From assembly GCA_019695015.1 (NCBI GenBank), contig JAIBAV010000172.1:1-43087 (forward strand): a stretch of 43,087 nt of DNA. Direction: 5' to 3'. Made by a program: the position numbers and the translations under genes. Shown here in pieces: positions 18,459 to 27,228 of the stretch (position 1 is the stretch's first letter; every line of letters starts with the position of its first letter). The stretch is from Chitinophagaceae bacterium (lineage in GTDB: Bacteria > Bacteroidota > Bacteroidia > Chitinophagales > Chitinophagaceae). The notes beneath the pieces are model-generated. The model did no database searches and was not told the DNA's origin. It saw only the letters and a list, made by a program, of their open reading frames with translations.

Positions 18459-19010
18459 ATGAGCCAAACTAATCAACAATACGATTTAATAATAAATAGT
18501 TGTAAAGATGTTTTTATTAAAAAAGCAACAGATTATGGAACAGCCTGGAGAGTATTAAGGCTGATTAGTGTTGTGGACCAAATTTTTATTAAGGCTTTAC
18601 GTATTAGAACCATTCAAGATTTAAAACAACAAAAAGTAAAGGATAATATTACAGACGAGTTTAAAGGAATTATTAATTATGGTGTAATTGGTTTAATACA
18701 ATTAGAACTTAAAGAATCTAAAATTGAAGAATTAGCCACCACTTACGTACAAACTTTGTATAGCAAGCAAATAACATTGTCAAAAGATACCATGCTAAAC
18801 AAAAACCATGATTATGGAGAGGCTTGGAGAGATATGAGTCAGGAAAGTTTTACAGATTTAATTTTAATGAAGCTACAACGCATAAAACAAATACTTGCCA
18901 ATGATGGAAAAACCATCATCAGCGAAGGTATAGATGCCAACTTTGTTGATATAATTAACTATAGTGTTTTTGCCCTCATTCTTATATCTGAAAAAGAAAC
19001 AAATCATTAA
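18459..19010 (+). CDS. DUF1599 protein with duplicated domain
   Basis: 183 residues with no signal peptide. Two copies of a motif occur: KATDYGTAWRVLR with Asp25 and NHDYGEAWRDMSQ with Asp118, each followed by a helix of the form DxIxxKxxRI and later a DIINYxVxAL/GIINYGVIGL segment. This is the DUF1599 pattern, common in Bacteroidota; I recall the family being linked to nucleotide modification, without certainty. The all-alpha repeat with conserved acidic residues recalls nucleotide pyrophosphohydrolase folds. It follows a purine enzyme by 64 bases, which may be meaningful. Function unassigned. Confidence 0.8.
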   Translation: MSQTNQQYDLIINSCKDVFIKKATDYGTAWRVLRLISVVDQIFIKALRIRTIQDLKQQKVKDNITDEFKGIINYGVIGLIQLELKESKIEELATTYVQTLYSKQITLSKDTMLNKNHDYGEAWRDMSQESFTDLILMKLQRIKQILANDGKTIISEGIDANFVDIINYSVFALILISEKETNH

Positions 19011-19090
19011 TTCCTTCCGTTATTTTATTAAAAAAATTGCCCATCTTTCATTACTTCCTTGTTTCAAAAACTACATTTTCAATAAACCTG

Positions 19091-19098
19091 TAATTTTG
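19091..19098 (+). promoter_or_regulatory. Candidate mnmA promoter -7 element
   Basis: TAATTTTG matches TAnnTTTG, 21 bases before the mnmA ATG. There is no clean -33 TTTG at the expected spacing. Confidence 0.4.
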
Positions 19099-19119
19099 TA
19101 GGTTCTTGTTTAAAAAATA

Positions 19120-20232
19120 ATGAGTAAAAAAGGAAAAGTATTGGTTGCAATGAGTGGTGGTATTGATAGTACTGTTTGTGCTTTAATGCTACATCACGAA
19201 GGTTATGAAGTTATTGGCATTACAATGAAAACTTGGGATTATGCTACAAGTGTTAGTACTAACTCTAAAAAAGAAACTGGTTGTTGTAATGTAGATAGTT
19301 TTAACGATGCCAGAATGGCTGCTGTGCATCATGGATTTCCTCATTTTATATTAGATATTAGAGATGAGTTTGGCGATTTTGTTGTAGAAAATTTTGTTGA
19401 AGAATATCTAGCTGGCCGTACACCTAATCCTTGTGTAATGTGCAATACCCATATAAAGTGGAAAGCATTATTAAAACGTGCCGACGCTTTAGATTGTGAT
19501 TTTATTGCAACAGGGCATTATGCACAAATTCAACAGCATAATAACAACAGGTACTATATTAGTAAAGGCTTAGATGAAACTAAAGACCAGAGTTATGTAC
19601 TATGGGGATTAGGCCAAGAACTACTTAGCAGAACAATAATGCCATTAGGCAAATACCATAAAACCGAAATTAGGCAAATGGCAAACGATATGGGCTATCC
19701 TGAACTTGCTAAAAAAAGTGAGAGCTACGAAATTTGTTTTGTGCCAGATAATGATTACCGAGGTTTTTTAAAAAGAAAAGTGGATGGCTTAGAACAAAAA
19801 GTAGCAGGTGGATGGTTTATAGATAAAACAGGAAAAAAACTTGGCAAACATAAAGGCTACCCCTTTTATACCATTGGGCAAAGAAAAGGATTGGATATAG
19901 CATTAGGCAAGCCAGCCTACGTAACAGCCATTAACCCCAATACCAATACTGTTGTTTTAGGAGATGAAATTGATCTTGAAAAAAACACCATGCAAGTAAA
20001 CAAAATAAATTGGATAAAATACAATGGCATATCAGATGGCATGGAAGCTTTAACCAAAATAAGATATAAAGATAAAGGTGCTTTTAGCAACTTATATAAT
20101 AACGAAAATGGTATTAAAGTGCAGTTTTACGAACCTGTTAAAAGTATTGCCCCTGGGCAAAGTGCAGTTTTTTATGAAGGAGATGATGTAATTGGCGGAG
20201 GAATTATACAAAGCAATATTTTTAACTTTTAA
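19120..20232 (+). CDS. mnmA: tRNA 2-thiouridylase MnmA
   Basis: Adds sulfur to U34 of Lys, Glu and Gln tRNAs using ATP and a persulfide relay. 370 residues. The PP-loop ATP motif VAMSGGIDSTVC is at about 9-20. Catalytic Cys105 lies in TPNPCVMCN and the second Cys206 in YEICFVPD, so both active-site cysteines are present. GHYAQI, KDQSYVLWGL and YTIGQRKGLDIALGKPAYV are also typical. Standard length and start. The 3' side has only a weak hairpin (20241-20258). Confidence 0.97.
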   Translation: MSKKGKVLVAMSGGIDSTVCALMLHHEGYEVIGITMKTWDYATSVSTNSKKETGCCNVDSFNDARMAAVHHGFPHFILDIRDEFGDFVVENFVEEYLAGRTPNPCVMCNTHIKWKALLKRADALDCDFIATGHYAQIQQHNNNRYYISKGLDETKDQSYVLWGLGQELLSRTIMPLGKYHKTEIRQMANDMGYPELAKKSESYEICFVPDNDYRGFLKRKVDGLEQKVAGGWFIDKTGKKLGKHKGYPFYTIGQRKGLDIALGKPAYVTAINPNTNTVVLGDEIDLEKNTMQVNKINWIKYNGISDGMEALTKIRYKDKGAFSNLYNNENGIKVQFYEPVKSIAPGQSAVFYEGDDVIGGGIIQSNIFNF

Positions 20233-20266
20233 CTATACCACACTAAATTAAGTTAGTGTATCTTGT

Positions 20267-20295
20267 TTTGTAAATTCATATTTTATATATCTTTC
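20267..20295 (+). promoter_or_regulatory. Candidate promoter of the lipoprotein gene
   Basis: TTTG at 20267-20270, a 17-base spacer and TATCTTTC at 20288-20295 (one mismatch to TAnnTTTG). The predicted leader to the ATG at 20311 is under ten bases. Confidence 0.45.
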
Positions 20296-20310
20296 CACCC
20301 AACTTAGTTT

Positions 20311-21057
20311 ATGAAATTGTTTGTAAGATATAGTGTTTTAATTTTTAGTTTATTTTTTGTAGCCTGTAGCTCCAAAGAAACAATAAACCTGCCAACAGTT
20401 GCTGAATTGAACCCCTTACAAAATGGCAAAGTTTTTATTTACAGATTAGATTCAACAGTAATAACTAATTTCAGTAAATCATTGGCCATTAAAAGTTATC
20501 ATGCAAAAGATAGTATTGCCGATAACTTTGTTGATGTAAGTGGAAAACAATCTTTTAAAATTTATAGATATATTACCGATACATTACAAACTAACCCTTG
20601 GATCTATAACGCTACCTTTTTTGTAAGTTTCAATAAAAACAACATTGAATTTACCGATAATAATAATTTAAGAACCATCACCATAGCATCTCCTATTAAA
20701 GAAGGCACACAATGGTATGGCTCTAAATACATAAATGCTCCAAATACTTCTGCCGATTATTATTTTTTAAAAGATTGGTTTTTTGAAATTAAAAATGCCG
20801 ATTTGCCATTCACTGTAAAAAAAGGAACCATTAACAATACCTATACCATTTTACAAGCAGATGAAGCAGACCCTGGCGGGCCATTAAACCCTTCTTTACC
20901 TCGTTCTTACAGGGCTTACTCTGTTGAAGTATATGCTAAAGGCATAGGCTTAATTTATAAAGAATTTTTACACTGGGAGTGGCAAAATCCTAATAACGAT
21001 GGAGCTTATACCAACAACTCCTATGGCATAAAGCTTAATTTAATAGATTACAAATAA
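20311..21057 (+). CDS. Putative lipoprotein, function unknown
   Basis: 248 residues with a lipoprotein signal: hydrophobic segment about 8-18, then lipobox FVAC with Cys19. The mature part is rich in Asn, Tyr and beta-type segments, with no motif I recognise. It ends 24 bases before the T9SS subtilase gene in the same orientation, so the two may form an operon. The mature protein should sit in the outer membrane. A partner or chaperone role for the protease is possible but unsupported. Confidence 0.75.
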   Translation: MKLFVRYSVLIFSLFFVACSSKETINLPTVAELNPLQNGKVFIYRLDSTVITNFSKSLAIKSYHAKDSIADNFVDVSGKQSFKIYRYITDTLQTNPWIYNATFFVSFNKNNIEFTDNNNLRTITIASPIKEGTQWYGSKYINAPNTSADYYFLKDWFFEIKNADLPFTVKKGTINNTYTILQADEADPGGPLNPSLPRSYRAYSVEVYAKGIGLIYKEFLHWEWQNPNNDGAYTNNSYGIKLNLIDYK

Positions 21058-21081
21058 TATCTTCTCAGTAACTATTCCTAC

Positions 21082-23070
21082 ATGAAAAAAATAATTATTG
21101 CTGCTTTTTTTTTAATAAATTATGTATCTGCAGAAGCACAATTTAGTCGTTACACTATACAATTAAAAAATAAATTATTCAATTCTTACAGTACCAATAA
21201 TCCCTCTGCTTTTTTATCTCAAAAAGCAATAGATAGAAGAGTAAAATATAATATTGCAATTGATAGCACCGATTTACCTATAACGCAAAAATATATTGAT
21301 AGTATAAAACTTGCAGGCAATGTAACCATATTAAATAAAAGTAAATGGTTAAACCAAATTACTATTTTAACAACCGATGCCTCTGCCATCAATAAAATAA
21401 CCAATTTTTATTTTGTAGAGAGTGTCAATAACATTGCAGCAAAACCTTTAAAAGAAAACAAAAAAGATACTTTACAAAAAAATAAAAAAATACAGTTCAA
21501 AAATAATATTACCATTTCCTACACACCTTATTCAAAAGAACAAGCATTAAACAATTATTATAACTACGGACTTACTTTAAACGAAATTAAACTCAACAAT
21601 GGCCAGTTTTTACATAATATAGGTATGAGAGGGCAAAATATGTTAATTGGTGTTTTAGATGCAGGCTTTTACAAATACAATTCGTTACCTGCAATGGATA
21701 GTATGAACTTAAATAATAGAGTAATTGAAACATGGGATTTTGTAAATAACGAGACAAGTGTAGTAGAAGACAATTCACATGGTATGAGTTGCTTAAGCAC
21801 TATTGTTGGTAATATACCTAATAATTTTATAGGCAATTCGCCAGAGGCAAGTGTACTTTTATATAGATCTGAAGAAGGTGTAACAGAATATCCTATTGAA
21901 GAGTTTAATTGGGTTTGTGCATTAGAAAGAGCAGATAGTGCAGGAGCATTGGTTATTACTACATCGTTAGGTTATACCACTTTTGATAATGCAAGTTTTG
22001 ACCATACTTATAGTAACATGAATGGTAAAACAACAACAGCTGCTAAAGGTGGAACTTTTGCACATAGAAAAGGAATGCTATTATTCACTGCTATGGGAAA
22101 TGAGGGTACAAACAGTTGGAAATATTTAAGCACACCTGCAGATTTAGATAGTACAATTTCGGTTGGTGCAGTTAACACATCTGGCAATATTGCCAACTTT
22201 TCTAGTTATGGTCCAACTAGCGATGGAAGAGTAAAACCTGAAGCTTGTACAGTTGGTTGGAATGCTTATGTTCAAAATCCAAACAATACAATAGGGCAAG
22301 GTAATGGTACATCGTATGCTTGCCCAAAAATGGCAGGCTTAGGCACTTGTTTGTGGCAAGCTTTTCCTGAATTAAATAACTATGCAATTAGAAACGCAAT
22401 TATAAAAAGTGGAAGCATTTTTAATAACCCTGATGATAGAAAAGGTTATGGCATACCAGATATGAAAAAAGCATTTGCAATTCTATTACCTCAGTTTTCA
22501 AAAATTACCAATTATAGTAATAACGATTGTGCAATTAATATAAATTGGCAAAGTAAAGATGTAGGCAGTATGCAATATATTGTGGAAAGAAGATTAACCA
22601 ACGAAAGTAATTATACAGTTTTAAAAAATATAAATGGGTCCGAAGATATTTTAGCAATACACCAATACGAGTTTAAAGATACAGTTAAAACTACTTTGCC
22701 CTCCACAGTTGCAGTATATAGAATTAAACAAGTAATAGACACTACAACTGCTGGTTATACAACTGTAAATATAGATTCAGTTAGTTTTAATTTAAACCAA
22801 TGTATTGCCAGTACAGAGATAATTTCTTTATTACCAAATCCTGCACAAAACAATTGTACCATTAAAATTGAAACCCCTTACAACATCCCCAATTTAATTA
22901 TTAGAATCTTAGATATAAAAGGAAACATTGTAAGTTCACAAAAATTTAATAAACCAATTGGTGTAAGCTTATTTAAACTACCTATCTACTTTTTGGCAAA
23001 AGGAATATATATAGTTGGTGTATATAATAATGATGAATTGATAGAGAACAAAAAATTAATTAAACAATAA
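21082..23070 (+). CDS. Secreted S8 family serine peptidase with T9SS sorting domain
   Basis: 662-residue subtilase exported by the type IX system. Signal peptide 1-20 (ends AEAQ); a prodomain-like region follows to about 180. The catalytic triad is Asp193 in GVLDAGF, His233 in DNSHGMSCLS and Ser411 in GNGTSYACPKMAG, with the oxyanion-hole Asn in AMGNEGTNSW. An FN3-like segment lies near 480-580. The C-terminal 80 residues start with SLLPNPAQNNCTIKIE and end KKLIKQ, a type A T9SS sorting domain (cleaved and attached to LPS in known systems). It probably digests extracellular protein. T9SS core genes are not in the window. Confidence 0.93.
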   Translation: MKKIIIAAFFLINYVSAEAQFSRYTIQLKNKLFNSYSTNNPSAFLSQKAIDRRVKYNIAIDSTDLPITQKYIDSIKLAGNVTILNKSKWLNQITILTTDASAINKITNFYFVESVNNIAAKPLKENKKDTLQKNKKIQFKNNITISYTPYSKEQALNNYYNYGLTLNEIKLNNGQFLHNIGMRGQNMLIGVLDAGFYKYNSLPAMDSMNLNNRVIETWDFVNNETSVVEDNSHGMSCLSTIVGNIPNNFIGNSPEASVLLYRSEEGVTEYPIEEFNWVCALERADSAGALVITTSLGYTTFDNASFDHTYSNMNGKTTTAAKGGTFAHRKGMLLFTAMGNEGTNSWKYLSTPADLDSTISVGAVNTSGNIANFSSYGPTSDGRVKPEACTVGWNAYVQNPNNTIGQGNGTSYACPKMAGLGTCLWQAFPELNNYAIRNAIIKSGSIFNNPDDRKGYGIPDMKKAFAILLPQFSKITNYSNNDCAININWQSKDVGSMQYIVERRLTNESNYTVLKNINGSEDILAIHQYEFKDTVKTTLPSTVAVYRIKQVIDTTTAGYTTVNIDSVSFNLNQCIASTEIISLLPNPAQNNCTIKIETPYNIPNLIIRILDIKGNIVSSQKFNKPIGVSLFKLPIYFLAKGIYIVGVYNNDELIENKKLIKQ

Positions 23071-23122
23071 AAATGTGTAACTTTAGCTGATATTTATTCT
23101 TTAATAACTAAACTATTCCTCT

Positions 23123-23533
23123 ATGAATTTATTAACTACCGAGTGGAAAGCAGGTAAAGAAATAGGTATTTTAATTTTACGTTTGGCTGCAGGATATTTT
23201 ATTTTATATGGCCATGGGTTTAATAAATTAGAAGTAATTTTTACCGGTCAGGAAATAAAATTTTTAGACCCTATTGGTTTGGGTACAAACCTCTCTTTTT
23301 ATTTAGTTGCATTTGCCGAAGGAATTTGTGCTTTACTAATAATACTAGGACTTTATACCAGATTGGCAGCTTTGGTTTTAGCCTTTAATTTTATTGTTAT
23401 TTTAATTGTACATTCAGCAGATAATTTTATAGATATAGAGCATATTTATCTCTATTTATTTTCGTATCTAACTTTGATATTTACTGGCTCTGGAAAGCTT
23501 GGTTTGGATAATTATTTATTCAATAGAAAATAA
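23123..23533 (+). CDS. DoxX family membrane protein
   Basis: 136 residues with four membrane segments (about 15-35, 52-72, 78-98 and 105-127). AAGYFILYGHGFNKL and AFAEGICALLIILGLYTRLAAL are the DoxX-family signatures. The physiological role of such DoxX proteins is unclear (redox or quinone-linked in better-studied members). It lies 52 bases after the subtilase and converges on the RNA methyltransferase gene with no clear hairpin between them. Confidence 0.88.
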   Translation: MNLLTTEWKAGKEIGILILRLAAGYFILYGHGFNKLEVIFTGQEIKFLDPIGLGTNLSFYLVAFAEGICALLIILGLYTRLAALVLAFNFIVILIVHSADNFIDIEHIYLYLFSYLTLIFTGSGKLGLDNYLFNRK

Positions 23534-23569
23534 TTTAGCACCGAGTATAAGCATGTACTAATTTGTATA

Positions 23570-24766
23570 TTATACATTTTTAAACAATGCTACAAACATT
23601 GTATCAGCATTATTATTATAACCAACTATGTTTTGCATTTGTACTAATTGTAATGCTGTATTAGCAAGTAAAAATTTTACTATATCCTCATTTTCTGTTG
23701 TAAAAACAGAACAAGTAATGTATAAAAAAAAGCCATTCTTGTTTAAATGTTTTGCAGCTTGCAATGTTATTTTTTGTTGCAATAGGGTGTAATTATTTAA
23801 TTTTTCATTGGTAAAAAATTGAATTTGTTCTGGCGTTCTGCCCCATGTTCCACTGCCACTACAAGGTACATCACATACTATAAATTGGTATTTATTAAAC
23901 TTAATATCTTGCTGCTCCTTGCTTAAATCTGTTACAAAAGATTGATAATTGTTTATTCCAGCTTCTTTAAATCTTTTAGCAAGATTAATTAATATACTTT
24001 CTCTTATATCACTTACAGTTAATTTAATATTTGGAAAAGTATCTAATAATAAAATAGATTTTCCACCACTAGCAGCACAACAATCCCACACTAATAAAGG
24101 TTTATGGGTAGAATAATTATTTACATTTAAAGCTGATAATACAATTTCATAGTATTGTGCAATTTGTTGAGAGGAGTAATCTTGTATTACAACATCTTTA
24201 TTTACTTGTAATATAGCATCTACCTTTGTTGTATTTGGCAGAGCAATACAATTATTGTTTAATAATTTATATGCAATTGCTGCTGCTTGTAGCTTTTGTA
24301 AAACTGTTTGTAAATAGTTTGGCCTTACTCTAAGAAATAGTTGAGGTTGATTAAAAAAAGATAAAACAAACTCCTCTTTGCAAATTCCTTCACTTAATAA
24401 ATCGGTAAAAACAAAAATGGAATGGATTGAAAAATTGGGATAATTCTTTTGTACAAAATCTATTCTTTGTGCTAAGGAAGAATGCCAATTTGCAAGCCAA
24501 TTGTTATTATATAAAATGCCATATTCATTAATTTTATTATGACATAAATACAAGGCAATTTTAATTTTTTCTTCAAAGGTTACTTCGTTTAAGCTTTTAC
24601 CTAACCTAAAATAGCAATAACATAAATGAGTAATTGCTTTTCTATCTTTACTACCATGCTTTTTATTTTGTGCAAAATAATTTTTTAAATAATGAACAAG
24701 AGGAATGTTCCCATAATAATTGGTGATTAATGATACAGCCGTATTTAGGTATGATTGGAAACGCAT
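23570..24766 (-). CDS. RsmB/NOP2-type SAM-dependent RNA cytosine methyltransferase
   Basis: m5C RNA methyltransferase of the Sun/NSUN type, most likely acting on 16S rRNA. The SAM-binding AASGGKSILLLDTF is present, followed by two catalytic cysteines: CDVPCSGSGTWGRTPEQ (motif IV) and LYITCSVFTTENE (motif VI). The N-terminal half (about 1-150) is all-helical and could be a divergent NusB-like domain. The frame continues upstream to a TTG at 24808, but ATG at 24766 (MRFQSYLNT) is the better start, giving 398 residues. The gene was probably downstream of an ABC ATPase gene whose 3' end survives 50 bases upstream. Whether it is RsmB itself or another m5C enzyme cannot be settled here. Confidence 0.88.
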   Translation of the reverse strand: MRFQSYLNTAVSLITNYYGNIPLVHYLKNYFAQNKKHGSKDRKAITHLCYCYFRLGKSLNEVTFEEKIKIALYLCHNKINEYGILYNNNWLANWHSSLAQRIDFVQKNYPNFSIHSIFVFTDLLSEGICKEEFVLSFFNQPQLFLRVRPNYLQTVLQKLQAAAIAYKLLNNNCIALPNTTKVDAILQVNKDVVIQDYSSQQIAQYYEIVLSALNVNNYSTHKPLLVWDCCAASGGKSILLLDTFPNIKLTVSDIRESILINLAKRFKEAGINNYQSFVTDLSKEQQDIKFNKYQFIVCDVPCSGSGTWGRTPEQIQFFTNEKLNNYTLLQQKITLQAAKHLNKNGFFLYITCSVFTTENEDIVKFLLANTALQLVQMQNIVGYNNNADTMFVALFKNV

Positions 24767-24816
24767 ATAACGATTTAAGTTTGAAAATGTACAAGTATAT
24801 AACCACAAACTAAAAA

Positions 24817-24912
24817 CTACAAACCACCAACCAATTCAGGTGTTCTTATTTCTTCAATTTTACCTGCTTTCATTACCTTTATCCTGTCACTTATATAGCG
24901 TACTACAGAGTG
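24817..24912 (-). pseudogene. 3' remnant of an ABC transporter ATPase gene
   Basis: An open minus-strand frame runs from the IS end to a TAG at 24817-24819 and reads SVVRYISDRIKVMKAG followed by KIEEIRTPELVGGL. This is the region after the H-loop of an Opp/Dpp-type ATPase (family pattern HDLSVVxYISDRxxVMxxGKIxE). Only about 31 codons remain. The Walker motifs and the rest of the gene are not found on the far side of the insertion element, so it is a truncated gene and not simply an interrupted one. Confidence 0.75.
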
Positions 24913-24938
24913 TGACTAGTCCTAAAAAAACGATACAG
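24913..24938 (+). repeat. Terminal inverted repeat of the IS, orfB-side end
   Basis: Begins TGACTAGTCC and ends CGATACAG. It pairs with 26270-26295, reading TGTCCCGTCC...TGATACAG on the minus strand. Confidence 0.8.
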
Positions 24939-24987
24939 GGTTATTGATTACAAAAATAGATTTTTAAACAGGAGAAAGCAATTGCTT

Positions 24988-25930
24988 TCACCTGTTTTTT
25001 GTTTTATAGGTTTTCATTTTTCTTTCTAATTGAAAGTGCATTTGATTAGGAGTAAGCATAGCATTGGATAAATGAGGTCTTACCGAGTTGTAAATTTGAA
25101 TAGATTCACTGACAACTTTCTTTATCAATGGTAAATCTAAATGAAGCTTATCAATCATAAATTCTTGCTTTAAAATATCATTTACTCGCTCTGCTACGGC
25201 ATTTTCATATGGGTCTGAGTTTTTGGTCATACTGCATTTATTTTTTTGCTTTTCCAACACATACTGATATTTATCAGAACAATACTGAATACCTCTGTCA
25301 GAATGATGTATCAATTCTTTTTGTTTGTAAATTCTGTTTTAGTGTGCCATTTTCAAGGCTCTTAAACTGCTTTGAGTTCTTAAAGAATCGGACACATCAT
25401 AACCCACTATTTTCTTGGAATAAGCATCGGTTATCAAACTTAAATAACACGGTTTTTTTCTTTTGCCGATGTAGGTAATATCGGATACCCATACTTGTTC
25501 CTATTGGCTAATCTCCATCTCCTTAATAAAATTTGGGTGTTTTCTAAAACGGTGATACGACATCGTGGTTTTGTGATATGTTTTTTAGGCATTATCAATA
25601 AGTGATTAGCTCGCAGAATATCGAAGAACTTATCTCTACCTACTTTCATTGCTTGTAATTCTTTTGATAATAGAAAATACAGCTTTATTGTACCAAGTCT
25701 GGGCAATAACATTCGTTCTCGATGTACCAACTGTACTGCTTGTTCTACTACGCTTTGCTTAAGCATTTTTCGTCTGACACCCCTATAATAAACTTGTCTG
25801 TCTATCCCGTACAACCTACAACTAAAACTTATGCTTTTCTCTGTTTTGGCTGTGTATTCTTGGATTGTTCAGGTGCAGAGTTTTTTCTGATATCAATGTT
25901 ATATTCCTTTTCTGCAATATCTATCGTCAT
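24988..25930 (-). pseudogene. IS3-family transposase orfB, broken
   Basis: Pieces in several frames add up to a DDE integrase. The 5' part (DRQVYYRGVRRKML, DILRANHLL) is in one frame; the catalytic part is in another. That second part shows EQVWVSDITYI (first Asp), SLITDAYSKKIVGY, LIHHSDRGIQYCS (second Asp) and NAVAERVNDILKQEF (Glu). Lesions: a frameshift near 25835 just after the start region, another near 25565, a TAG at 25501-25503 where EQVW is normally preceded by Pro, and a TAA at 25339-25341. The intact tail from 25314 down to 24988 (108 codons) is no functional gene. Confidence 0.88.
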
Positions 25931-26255
25931 TTAAAAAATGATTGCCTTTTGGTCGGCAATATGGCTCTGATGCTCCAATAAAGATTTTTGTTTTTCTAAC
26001 AACTTTACTTTGGCTTCCAACTCCATTATGCGTTGTTCAGGCGTTTTTGACATAATTGATGGTTTTTGGTTCTCCCAGTCAAAGTTACCATATTTTCTGA
26101 GCCATAGCATAACTTTAGAACTGGATTGAATGCCATACTTGCGTTGAGCGGCAAGGGCTGAGTTGTCCTGTTTCTACTTCTTTAACAACTTGCAGTTTTA
26201 AAGTTAGCGTATAATCTTTCTGGGTACGCTTTACATAATTTGTGTTTCCTTCCAT
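25931..26255 (-). pseudogene. IS3-family orfA (helix-turn-helix protein), frameshifted
   Basis: Starts MEGNTNYVKRTQKDYTLTLK at 26255. A one-base loss near 26163 shifts the frame, after which the sequence reads AAQRKYGIQSSSKVMLWLRK and a leucine-zipper-like MELEAKVKLLEKQKSLLE. It ends TAA at 25931-25933, directly before the orfB ATG (25930). This is the DNA-binding partner of orfB in IS3 elements and is not functional here. Confidence 0.82.
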
Positions 26256-26269
26256 AACGATTCTTTTTT

Positions 26270-26295
26270 CTGTATCACTATTTCAGGACGGGACA
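26270..26295 (-). repeat. Terminal inverted repeat of the IS, orfA-side end
   Basis: Read on the minus strand: TGTCCCGTCC...GTGATACAG, the partner of 24913-24938. It marks the right boundary of the element. Confidence 0.8.
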
Positions 26296-26308
26296 ATGTA
26301 AAAAAAGG

Positions 26309-26341
26309 AAAGCCCTGAAAAAAACTTTTAGGGCTTTTTTT
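26309..26341 (-). terminator. Terminator after the outer-membrane barrel gene
   Basis: agccct (26311-26316) pairs with agggct (26329-26334, within ttttagggct), with A-runs and T-runs on both sides, so it can work in both directions. It lies between the IS end and the stop of the 26368-27087 gene. Confidence 0.75.
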
Positions 26342-26367
26342 TATGGGAGTACGATTTTTTCACCATA

Positions 26368-27087
26368 TTATTTTTGACGGCAAAATAAAAATTTTAAGCC
26401 TGCCTGATAATTAACAAAAGTTCCTTTTCCATACATATTGGCTGTTTGTACAGGGTCTGTATTTATTTGATAGTTTATATCGTAAATGGCATTATTGGTA
26501 AAGCCCTGATAATAATTAAAGGCAGCAGAAAATTTTAATTTTTTTGCAAATCTGTATTCAATGCCAATTCCTCCTTGCAAAAGCATAAATATATTCTTAT
26601 CTATTTCTATTCGGGTATAATGATATAGAGAATTAAAACTGCTATTGCCTTCTTCATAATAGCCCTCACCTCCATCTTGATTTAGTGTTTTAATTACAGG
26701 TGCTAATCCTATTAAAGGAATAATTGAAAAGTTTTTATCAAGTTTAAAATTATAGCCTGCCCTTAGTGAGAACATTATTACGGCATCTGAATTAGAAGTA
26801 AACCAAGAATTTTGCTGTTTTAATTTCAATCCATCTGTGTATTCCATAGCTAAAAAAGCTATTTCATAAAACCATTTCTGTTTTTGGGTGTTAATTCTAA
26901 AATTTATTCCTCCTATACCACTTTGGCATGGAACATTTTGTAGGTTTTTTTGAGGGTCTTTGATTTTATACTTTGTATAAACAAGTCCACCTTCTGTACC
27001 AATTTCAAATTTGTATTTCTGTGCAGTTGCTGTTGTTATAAAAGCAGAACACAACAAATACAATAAGGCTATTTGTTTTATATTCAT
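26368..27087 (-). CDS. Outer-membrane beta-barrel protein
   Basis: 239 residues: signal peptide 1-23 ending TATAQ, then alternating hydrophobic/polar strands with aromatic ends (FEIGTEGGLVYTKYKI, FSLRAGYNFKLDKNF, FMLLQGGIGIEYRF, KLKFSAAFNYYQGF). The last strand is GTFVNYQAGLKFLF followed by CRQK. This is the general porin-family/OMP_b-brl pattern of Bacteroidota, with no specific substrate evident. The nearest gene upstream on the same strand is a 410-aa lipoprotein (141 bases), but a hairpin terminator lies between them. Confidence 0.82.
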   Translation of the reverse strand: MNIKQIALLYLLCSAFITTATAQKYKFEIGTEGGLVYTKYKIKDPQKNLQNVPCQSGIGGINFRINTQKQKWFYEIAFLAMEYTDGLKLKQQNSWFTSNSDAVIMFSLRAGYNFKLDKNFSIIPLIGLAPVIKTLNQDGGEGYYEEGNSSFNSLYHYTRIEIDKNIFMLLQGGIGIEYRFAKKLKFSAAFNYYQGFTNNAIYDINYQINTDPVQTANMYGKGTFVNYQAGLKFLFCRQK

Positions 27088-27175
27088 ATTTGTAATTCAA
27101 TTAAGATAAAAGAGGCTTTGCAATATTACATTAGGGTTGCCGTAAATAAGAACTTTCTTTGTCGTACATTTGAAT

Positions 27176-27215
27176 AAAACAGGCTGTATCAAAAAAATCA
27201 GACACAGACTGTTTT
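27176..27215 (-). terminator. Terminator after the 410-aa lipoprotein gene
   Basis: Near-perfect 15-base arms (27176-27190 and 27201-27215; aaaacaggctgtatc with gacacagactgtttt), about 14 bases beyond the lipoprotein stop at 27229. Confidence 0.65.
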
Positions 27216-27228
27216 ATGAATATTTACT

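Larger units (their letters stand above)
24913..26295 (-). mobile_element. Degenerate IS3-family insertion sequence
   Basis: 1383 bp bounded by imperfect 26-bp inverted repeats that both begin TG (19 of 26 positions match). Inside, on the minus strand, are an orfA and an orfB separated by a TAA-ATG junction, with DDE transposase motifs typical of the IS3 family. Both frames carry frameshifts and orfB has nonsense codons, so the element is inactive. No perfect target-site duplication is seen. It is the only mobile element in the window. Confidence 0.9.

Noticed and set aside
24988..25314. 108-codon ORF as a complete small integrase gene
   Set aside because: It is the C-terminal end of a broken orfB; the frame continues upstream through a TAA with conserved transposase sequence on both sides.
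25440..25930. IS3 programmed -1 frameshift as an explanation of the broken frame
   Set aside because: Programmed shifts occur at the orfA/orfB junction. Here the shifts are inside orfA and orfB and there are extra nonsense codons.
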